Of a stretch of DNA of 11,074 nt, positions 6,653-11,074 are shown one piece after another. The translations under genes were made by a program, and so were the position numbers. Location: NCBI GenBank assembly GCA_030837265.1, contig JAUPKV010000419.1, positions 1-11,074 of the forward strand, in the 5' to 3' direction. Origin of the DNA: Methanobacteriota archaeon. Its GTDB lineage: Archaea > Halobacteriota > Methanosarcinia > Methanosarcinales > Methanosarcinaceae. The notes under the pieces were generated by a model that saw only the letters and a program-made list of their open reading frames with translations, was not told the DNA's origin and did no database searches. Every line of letters starts with the position of its first letter. The stretch's first letter is position 1.

Positions 6653-7090
6653 TCAAAATTTGAAAAAACCCTTGATTTTGGAAGTGCCCTTGTTTTTTTC
6701 AGGTTCTTTTGTTTTAGCAGGTTCTTTTCCTTTTGCGGGTTCTTTTGTTTTAGTGGATTCTTTTGTCTTGATAGGTTCGTTTGTTTTGGCAGAACCCTTC
6801 TGATTCCGTATTTTTTTTATATATAAAGCTATCTGCTTCGCAATGACAGATTTTGGCCCGGTATCATCTACAAGTACTCTCCCGCTTTTTTCCCAACAGG
6901 ATTTGGGATAGGCTTTTTCCGGCTCGACTTCAGGATTCAGGCCAAGTTTTCTAGCCGCTTCTTTTATCTCATTGAGTTGCGGCTCCTTTACTGCATTTTT
7001 AAGGGAGATTATTCTGCCCATGTCCCTGGTTCTCGTCTGGTCTATGTAGGCTGGCCAGATCACAAGTTTTCCCCTGTCTTTCATCATCAT
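6653..7090 (-). CDS. srp19: Signal recognition particle 19 kDa protein with lysine-rich repeat tail
   Basis: A 145-residue SRP19, which binds helices 6 and 8 of 7S RNA and prepares it for SRP54 in co-translational targeting. The conserved core (about 5-95) contains the family phrases LVIWPAYIDQ, GRIIS, LGLNPEVEPEKAYP, GRVLVDD and a basic end, IALYIKKIRNQKG. Archaeal SRP19 usually stops at about 90-105 residues. Here residues 102-137 form six copies of a six-residue unit of the KTKEPA type (KTNEPI, KTKEST, KTKEPA, KGKEPA, KTKEPE, KNKGTS), then KIKGFFKF. The tail is probably disordered and strongly basic and could add non-specific RNA or membrane affinity. Three consecutive ATGs at 7082-7090 make the exact start uncertain by two residues. 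A TATA box at 7119-7126 implies a short leader. Confidence 0.93.
   Translation of the reverse strand: MMMKDRGKLVIWPAYIDQTRTRDMGRIISLKNAVKEPQLNEIKEAARKLGLNPEVEPEKAYPKSCWEKSGRVLVDDTGPKSVIAKQIALYIKKIRNQKGSAKTNEPIKTKESTKTKEPAKGKEPAKTKEPEKNKGTSKIKGFFKF
6702..6791 (-). repeat. 18-bp tandem repeat, five copies, coding (SRP19 tail)
   Basis: On the plus strand the unit starts as GGTTCTTTTGTTTTAGCA. Copies lie at 6702-6719, 6720-6737, 6738-6755, 6756-6773 and 6774-6791, differing by a few bases each. A degenerate sixth copy lies at about 6684-6701. The unit length is a multiple of three, so gain or loss of copies keeps the frame. Confidence 0.85.
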
Positions 7091-7118
7091 AGTATCTTCA
7101 CTCTAATGGCTTTTGTGA

Positions 7119-7126
7119 AATTTAAA
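7119..7126 (-). promoter_or_regulatory. TATA box of srp19
   Basis: The minus strand reads TTTAAATT, preceded by ACGCAGC. Usual spacing predicts a transcription start near 7095-7100, giving a leader of about 5-10 bases before the ATG cluster. Confidence 0.45.
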
Positions 7127-7199
7127 GCTGCGTAGAGGCTCGGTATTTAAGGTGAATTAAAGGATCATTAAAAATACATTTCTAAGATCTTTTTAAAAT

Positions 7200-7291
7200 T
7201 TCAAATTAAGTATAGATAGATTTAAAATTATATTCAAATTAAGTACAGATATATATGTGTATTTAGGTGTATTTTAAACGTGTATTTAAAG
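7200..7291. repeat. Short direct repeats in the srp19/7386 intergenic region
   Basis: TTCAAATTAAGTATAGATA (7200-7218) recurs as TTCAAATTAAGTACAGATA (7233-7251), one mismatch in 19, 33 bases apart. Downstream, GTGTATTT occurs three times (from 7257, 7267 and 7280). The last merges into TATTTAAAG (about 7283-7291), a plausible TATA box for the small gene at 7386, whose mRNA would then have a leader of about 70 bases. The rest of 7091-7385 is AT-rich with no gene seen. Confidence 0.5.
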
Positions 7292-7385
7292 ACTTCTTTC
7301 TTTTCTATGGAAGTATTATAATTCCCCGAATTAATAACCTGTAATTATTTATTCTCTCAGGACAAGTCTTGCATTGGTGCTTTAA

Positions 7386-7631
7386 ATGATTCCGGCGTTT
7401 TCAATTGACGAGAAGGTAAGAGCTTACATAAGAAAGAGTGGACAGGATTTTAGGCTTTCCACCTCTCCTGAGGGCCCCGTACTTCTTCCTCTTGGGGATG
7501 AGTCCCCAAAACCTTCAGATGTGAAAATACTCATTGGTAGTAACGTACTTTATGTTTCGAAACTTCAGGCGAAGTATATAAAGAAGATTGAATGGACTAT
7601 GGTAGAAAGATCCCTGAACCAACAAAATTAA
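7386..7631 (+). CDS. Small uncharacterised protein, 81 residues
   Basis: I do not recognise the family. The reading is coding-like: a helical, charged N-terminus (IDEKVRAYIRKSGQDF), a middle rich in Pro and Gly (SPEGPVLLPLGDESPKPSDV), and a beta-like then basic helical C-terminus (ILIGSNVLYVSKLQAKYIKKIEW). There is no signal peptide, no membrane segment and no Cys, so it is predicted cytoplasmic and single-domain. GGTG lies nine bases before the ATG as a weak ribosome binding site. It stands alone between srp19 (opposite strand) and the convergent small Cys-pair gene, with a T-tract at 7665-7669 after its end. Reality of the gene is likely from composition; function is unknown. Confidence 0.65.
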   Translation: MIPAFSIDEKVRAYIRKSGQDFRLSTSPEGPVLLPLGDESPKPSDVKILIGSNVLYVSKLQAKYIKKIEWTMVERSLNQQN

Positions 7632-7679
7632 TAGTAGACAATCTCAGAGTTATAGAGTTTGAAATTTTTATTAAAGGAA

Positions 7680-7991
7680 TTATTCAACCATGAATATTTT
7701 TCTATTCATTATTTCTATATACTTATCCATCCCTTTTATAAACTCTTCTTCAGCGCAATTACAGTACTCTAGCGCCTGCCCATAAGTTTCCCCAGAGAGT
7801 TTAAAAGATTTTATATGAACTAAATATGCAATCTTTGAAGCTATTTGACAAGTCCTGGAACATACATCTCCTGTATCCTTAATTGTAGCTACCGATCTTC
7901 TGTTACCAGGTTTAACACCTCTTATTATCACATCATTAGCTATTTTATACCCGGATCCTTGTATTTCTTCGTCACAAAAAGTACATTTCAT
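7680..7991 (-). CDS. Small zinc-finger-like protein (CxxC...CxxxC), 103 residues
   Basis: Residues 3-6 (CTFC) and 44-48 (CSRTC) form two cysteine pairs spaced as in a treble-clef zinc finger. A further pair, CNC, lies at 77-79. Between them is GSGYKIANDVIIRGVKPGNRRSV, and after them a long helix, IASKIAYLVHIKSF. No membrane segment or signal is seen. Start choice: the frame is open back to a TTG at 8177, but ATG at 7991 has a near-ideal GGAGG eight bases upstream, and the first Cys pair begins at once. An ATG at 8021 (adding MEDAEAEADY, with GGAT ten bases upstream) is the main alternative. The family is not recognised. A metal-binding or nucleic-acid-binding adaptor role is inference. A TATA-like TTATAAAT near 8185 would give a leader of about 170 bases. 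Confidence 0.7.
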   Translation of the reverse strand: MKCTFCDEEIQGSGYKIANDVIIRGVKPGNRRSVATIKDTGDVCSRTCQIASKIAYLVHIKSFKLSGETYGQALEYCNCAEEEFIKGMDKYIEIMNRKIFMVE

Positions 7992-8398
7992 ATAATCCGC
8001 CTCCGCTTCAGCGTCTTCCATTTTCACGAAATCCTTTATGATGTAGTCACAAGAAAGAGAAGGAAGCACACTCCAAACTTTGCCATTTCTGATCTTTGTG
8101 AAAGTAAGCAATCTGCAGATATTCTTTTTTACATTTAAGCATACTGTTTTTGAGTGGGACCCTTTGATCTGTCGCAAAATATTATTTATAACGAATAAAA
8201 CTCTGATTACTCACTAAATTTATTTATGCCAAAGATTGATGTAATGCCCCGATTTGTCCGAAAGCTATCCGTTTTATTTATTAAGAATAGAGAGCATATG
8301 ATAGAAGCGGCATGTTTCAGACTCTGTTAATGCTTTCCTCGGTGAGAGAAGATCTCTAAGAGCTGAAAAATCACCTCGAGTTCAAGGGAGAATTGTTT
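7992..8398. other. 407-base region between the small Cys-pair gene and the lipoprotein gene
   Basis: The region probably holds the long leader and promoter of the minus-strand gene (TATA-like near 8185) and the upstream sequence of the plus-strand lipoprotein. A 34-codon frame (8226-8330) and a small perfect hairpin, AGAGA-AGA-TCTCT at about 8345-8357, are the only structures I can point to. No tRNA or recognised riboswitch was seen. Confidence 0.4.
8226..8330 (+). CDS. Possible 34-residue small protein
   Basis: ATG at 8226 opens a frame to TAA at 8328-8330. The peptide is basic with a hydrophobic patch (MPRFVRKLSVLFIKNREHM, then IEAACFRLC). A TAAATTTATTT stretch lies directly before the ATG but there is no Shine-Dalgarno. 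It could be a small protein, a leader peptide or chance. No family recognised. Confidence 0.2.
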   Translation: MPKIDVMPRFVRKLSVLFIKNREHMIEAACFRLC

Positions 8399-9262
8399 TT
8401 GAAAATGAGAATGAAGATTTTGCTTATACTCCTTATCATGATACCGGTCTTAATGTCAGGCTGTGCGGAAGAAAAAAAACAAATTGCTCTTAACCAGTCC
8501 GGCAACGTATCTAACTATGAGTTTGAGGTATTTCAAAATGAATGGACTAATAATAAGCTTGCAAATACTACCACTTACTATCTCCTGGAAGACAGAACAA
8601 CAGCAAAGGTCGTAAATCTAGAAATAAATTGCAGTAAGTTGGAGATTTATCCTCCCGACTCTTTGGGAGGCGGTTCGGAAGAAAAACCAATTCAAAATTT
8701 CGTATTGCTTGTCGAGCCTGCAAACAAGACCACAGCAGACGCCCAAACTTTTGAAAGGCTTTCACAGAAAAATGGGACCTCAGATATCAATTATACACTT
8801 ACTCAAGAAATTAGCGAGAATATGAAGATTCTGAATCTCGAGTTTAAGGAACCCATAACAGGCTTTATTGCTTACACCATCGCGGTCCCAGCAACCCAGA
8901 GTTTTGCGTTCATAAGACCTGATTCCGAATATATTCGCGTAATCCTTCCACCAGGATATGTTACAGGCAACAGGATATTCGGGATAGCACGGCCAACGCC
9001 TTCTAACGTAAGTTTTGATGAGAAAGGAAGGCAAAACCTACTCTGGATCTCTTCCAAACTGGGAGAAAGAGATGAAGCCATTCAGGTTAAATATTATTCA
9101 CAATCAGCTCCTTTACTTTTCCTGTGTGCAATTGTTGCCCTGCTCATTGGAGTAGTTCTGGTGCTTTTTTTCTATTCCAGAAGCAAAAGGGAACTGGAGT
9201 CTGTTAAGGGAATCTTTGAGCTAGAAAAAGAGTATGAGAAAAAACAGAGGAGAAGAAAATAG
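8399..9262 (+). CDS. Membrane-anchored lipoprotein with C-terminal transmembrane helix (possibly DUF5803-like)
   Basis: About 287 residues. The N-terminus is a lipoprotein signal: basic residues, a hydrophobic run (ILLILLIMIPVLM) and a lipobox, LMSGC, with the acceptor Cys at residue 22. An exported domain (about 23-236) with sequons in NVS, NTT, NKT and NGT settings is followed by a transmembrane helix (about 237-259, LLFLCAIVALLIGVVLVLFFY). A charged cytoplasmic coiled tail ends the protein (RSKRELESVKGIFELEKEYEKKQRRRK). It could therefore be held at both ends. The order lipobox, exported domain, C-terminal helix, charged tail resembles the archaeal DUF5803 proteins as I remember them; this is tentative. 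Start: GGGAG (8386-8390) is eight bases from TTG at 8399; ATG at 8405 (14 bases) and TTG at 8393 (two bases) fit less well. The pilin-like gene follows on the same strand 166 bases on, behind a T-tract and its own promoter. Confidence 0.8.
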   Translation: MKMRMKILLILLIMIPVLMSGCAEEKKQIALNQSGNVSNYEFEVFQNEWTNNKLANTTTYYLLEDRTTAKVVNLEINCSKLEIYPPDSLGGGSEEKPIQNFVLLVEPANKTTADAQTFERLSQKNGTSDINYTLTQEISENMKILNLEFKEPITGFIAYTIAVPATQSFAFIRPDSEYIRVILPPGYVTGNRIFGIARPTPSNVSFDEKGRQNLLWISSKLGERDEAIQVKYYSQSAPLLFLCAIVALLIGVVLVLFFYSRSKRELESVKGIFELEKEYEKKQRRRK

Positions 9263-9329
9263 GTTGCAGAGCCCTTTTAATCTCAGTTTTACATTTTATG
9301 TTTCAGATCTCAGAATCCGAGGATTATAA

Positions 9330-9350
9330 TTTTTCCTCAACTCATTTTTT
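9330..9350 (+). terminator. T-tracts after the lipoprotein gene
   Basis: Two T-runs, five T at 9330-9334 and six T at 9345-9350, lie about 70-90 bases after the lipoprotein stop and before the pilin promoter. A weak CTC...GAG inverted repeat precedes them. They probably end lipoprotein transcription, so the two genes are likely separate units. Confidence 0.4.
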
Positions 9351-9382
9351 AGAACTTTAATAAGGCATATGTATTAATCAAT

Positions 9383-9398
9383 CGGAAATTTTTTAAAC
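9383..9398 (+). promoter_or_regulatory. BRE/TATA promoter of the pilin-like gene
   Basis: CGGAAA (BRE-like, 9383-9388) is followed by TTTTTTAAAC (TATA, 9389-9398). The predicted start near 9420-9424 leaves only about 5-10 bases before the ATG at 9429, and no Shine-Dalgarno is present there. Initiation is probably of the short-leader or leaderless kind. Confidence 0.6.
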
Positions 9399-9428
9399 AA
9401 GTTTGCACATATTTCATCTGAATAATCT

Positions 9429-10100
9429 ATGAAAAAAATCAGGTCTAAATCTTTCTTATCACTAAAATCCGCATCAAAAGCTTATACTCCGGTAATAGGT
9501 TCAATTCTTCTGTTATTAATTACTTTTGCACTTGCAGGCATAGTTGTTTGCACTGCTTTTAACTTGTCCGGTGGTGAAGCAGGGCTCCAGCCGCAGATGT
9601 CGAGGATTACTCTTGAATCCTGTAAAGGGGGACTTTATGGTACCAGATCTGAAGACATTGCGTTTGACAAAAACAAGATGGTGTTTGTACATGAAGGAGG
9701 CAGTTCTCTTCCGCTTGATTCGACTTCCATACGGATCTCAGGATACGGAAATTCCTATCACGGCATCCCCGGGCATGGGGGCACCCATGTCACCGGAAAC
9801 CTTTCTGTTTCCTACCTGAACCTTAGTACTGCAGGAAAAAATCCTGCTTATGAAACCCTAAATCGTGCAGTCCTTAAAGACGGTTTATGGAGTGCCGGAG
9901 AAAAATTGGTGCTTTGCGGGCAGGACAGTTCGGTGAGCCGTATTGAGTCCAGTGTAGAAGTAAATGTAAACGGGGTGGGCAATACGTCCGATAACTATGG
10001 ATTCAAAGCCGGCTCTGAGATTAACTTGAAAGTCATTGACAGTGAAGGCAAAACTCTTATTGCTGAACTAACTGCAATCGTCAAGCTGGAAAATTCATGA
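9429..10100 (+). CDS. Archaeal type IV pilin-like protein
   Basis: A 223-residue protein with a class III (prepilin-type) N-terminus: a basic leader (KKIRSKSFLSLKSASK) and then AYTPVIGSILLLLITFALAGIVV, which matches the archaeal pilin motif (A/S)xxPVIG followed by a hydrophobic assembly helix (about 21-45). A PibD/EppA-type peptidase would cut just before or near Y19. The exported remainder is mostly beta, with a Gly/His-rich stretch (GYGNSYHGIPGHGGTH, about 105-120), Cys at 65 and 163 that could pair, and sequons at N45, N124, N131 and N185. The usual family head (archaeal type IV pilin N-terminal domain) is clear; the rest is not recognised. No assembly ATPase, platform protein or peptidase gene is nearby, so it must use machinery encoded elsewhere if it forms a filament. 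A minor pilin or pseudopilin is also possible. Confidence 0.85.
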   Translation: MKKIRSKSFLSLKSASKAYTPVIGSILLLLITFALAGIVVCTAFNLSGGEAGLQPQMSRITLESCKGGLYGTRSEDIAFDKNKMVFVHEGGSSLPLDSTSIRISGYGNSYHGIPGHGGTHVTGNLSVSYLNLSTAGKNPAYETLNRAVLKDGLWSAGEKLVLCGQDSSVSRIESSVEVNVNGVGNTSDNYGFKAGSEINLKVIDSEGKTLIAELTAIVKLENS

Positions 10101-10180
10101 CGTAAAAGTATTTGCCGGAGTGTAACTTAGTAACTGTTTGCAGAAGTCCCTGCGCAACTTGTTGATGCTCCGAATAACGC

Positions 10181-11044
10181 TCATATTGACTTTTTGCTCA
10201 TTTTTCTGAATGCGATTTTCTTCCCGCAGTGCCTTTGGAGTTTTTTAGTTCCTCCGGCTTCACTGACAATAGTAAGCATATTGAATGGGTCAAAAATTAT
10301 GGTTCCCATTACTGCTGTAATCCCCCTTTGAAAAAAAGGTTCCGGGTAAAGAGGAGAGCTCGGGCCGAGCAGGACAACTTCTCTTGCTGACCCCCGAAGG
10401 GCAAGAAGTTCGTCAAAAGTTCCATTGACCAGGGTGCTAGCACTGAGGATAATTACATCGGAAGCAGGAAGAATCTCCCCGGCTTTTTCCGAAGGCAAAG
10501 TCCTGGCTTCAGCACTTTCGATTTTTCGTTTTTCCAGAACCGTAAGTTTCTCTGTTATTTTCAGGATTTTCGGAACAAGAGGGCCGAAATAACCTACCAT
10601 TGCAATCCTGTCCTCAGGATTTATAAGGTCAAGAATATCTGTATCTGAAGTTGGGGCACTTATCATTTTTAGTCCGTGCAACATGTGGAAAAAAGCGTTT
10701 AAAGTTGCTATTCCGACTGCGGCTTCAACATGATTTTCTGACAGGGCCAGTTCAAGTATGTAATCGGCAGTTTGATTTCTTAGAGTTTCCGGAAAAAACA
10801 CTCTTGAGCAGCAGGATACATCGTAAAGAGGGGTACAGGTCACACCTCCATAACCGGTTGAGAGCAGGACTCCTGTATAGGCCAGACCTATCCTGACATC
10901 TGTTACTTTAATTTCTGCAAGGTTAAGGCTGAAATTGTTTCTGAGTTCGTGTACCAGGACCGATAAAATCCCGTTTTCAGTCCTTTTTTCCGGGTTTTTG
11001 TCCTCAGGATTTTTTTGTTTTACAGAATTTAGAGTTTTCAACAT
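10181..11044 (-). CDS. DUF4213/DUF364 protein (putative heavy-metal chelation, Rossmann-like)
   Basis: A 287-residue cytoplasmic protein. The N-terminal part (about 25-120) fits DUF4213, an enolase-N-like fold, including VRIGLAYTGVLLSTGYGGV and AAVGIATLNAFF. The C-terminal part (about 125-270) fits DUF364, with IAMVGYFGPLVPKI, PASDVIILSASTLVNGTFDELL, VVLLGPSSPLYPEPFFQRGI and EAGGTKKLQRHCGKK. Both domains are known together in archaea and anaerobes. Pfam suggests heavy-metal chelation, but the biochemical role is unproven; neighbouring Cys residues (C70, C78, C79, C273) are visible. AAGGT lies six bases before the ATG. The first 22 residues are Lys/Asn-rich and probably disordered. It converges on the pilin-like gene across 80 bases; whatever precedes it is outside the window, so operon partners such as a metal or oxyanion transporter cannot be judged. 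Confidence 0.85.
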   Translation of the reverse strand: MLKTLNSVKQKNPEDKNPEKRTENGILSVLVHELRNNFSLNLAEIKVTDVRIGLAYTGVLLSTGYGGVTCTPLYDVSCCSRVFFPETLRNQTADYILELALSENHVEAAVGIATLNAFFHMLHGLKMISAPTSDTDILDLINPEDRIAMVGYFGPLVPKILKITEKLTVLEKRKIESAEARTLPSEKAGEILPASDVIILSASTLVNGTFDELLALRGSAREVVLLGPSSPLYPEPFFQRGITAVMGTIIFDPFNMLTIVSEAGGTKKLQRHCGKKIAFRKMSKKSI

Positions 11045-11074
11045 CAGCTACCTTCTTACCTGTTTTATCCTGAA

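Noticed and set aside
6702..6791. Possible CRISPR array because of regular 18-bp repeats
   Set aside because: The repeats are directly tandem without spacers and are in frame within SRP19.
7200..7291. CRISPR-like or origin-like repeat cluster
   Set aside because: There are only two copies of the 19-bp repeat, with no spacer series, no cas genes and no Orc1/Cdc6 gene nearby.
7992..8177. Long N-terminal extension of the small Cys-pair protein from a TTG
   Set aside because: The TTG has no Shine-Dalgarno, while the internal ATG at 7991 has GGAGG at eight bases.
8568..9081. Minus-strand frames inside the lipoprotein gene
   Set aside because: They are antisense to a gene with clear signal peptide, lipobox and membrane helix, and show no recognisable protein features.
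1..11074. Mobile element or defence island
   Set aside because: I found no transposase, integrase, terminal inverted repeats or known defence genes; the genes look like ordinary archaeal housekeeping and envelope genes.

Overview
The window looks like chromosomal DNA of a methanogenic archaeon of the Methanosarcina type. The evidence is archaeal: an RNase P Rnp4/Rpp21 subunit, an SRP19 subunit, a type IV pilin with an archaeal N-terminus, an archaeal HAE3-type RND exporter, a TrmB-family regulator, and a secreted beta-propeller of the style abundant in Methanosarcina surface proteins. Promoters have BRE/TATA architecture and intergenic DNA is long and AT-rich. The genus call rests on protein style and memory of the families, not on a database search.

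Layout. Bases 1-3497 (minus strand) hold a two-gene unit: a large RND/MMPL-type exporter followed, with a one-base stop/start overlap, by a secreted, C-terminally anchored beta-sandwich protein. Divergent from it, 3713-4483 (plus) encodes a TrmB-family regulator whose promoter carries a 21-bp inverted repeat placed exactly between TATA box and start codon. Convergent with the regulator is a secreted protein of seven propeller blades (4656-5924, minus). Then come rnp4 (6249-6572, plus) and srp19 (6653-7090, minus), two RNA-binding housekeeping genes facing each other. The rnp4 leader contains an open frame without a start codon that reads like the 3' end of a lost gene. Next are a small unrecognised protein (7386-7631, plus) and a small cysteine-pair protein (7680-7991, minus), followed by a membrane-anchored lipoprotein (8399-9262, plus), a pilin-like protein (9429-10100, plus) and a DUF4213/DUF364-type protein (10181-11044, minus).

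How the genes may work together. The only clear functional module is regulator plus divergent exporter plus its coupled extracytoplasmic partner. I infer that the TrmB protein senses a small molecule or envelope state and controls itself, and possibly the exporter operon. The rest is a mosaic of single-gene units with envelope proteins (propeller, lipoprotein, pilin) scattered among housekeeping genes. I see no tRNA or rRNA, no CRISPR array, no insertion sequence and no defence-island signature. The most useful second looks are the likely non-canonical ATT start of the exporter, the regulator's operator, the 18-bp coding repeat that extends SRP19, and the orphan frame upstream of rnp4.
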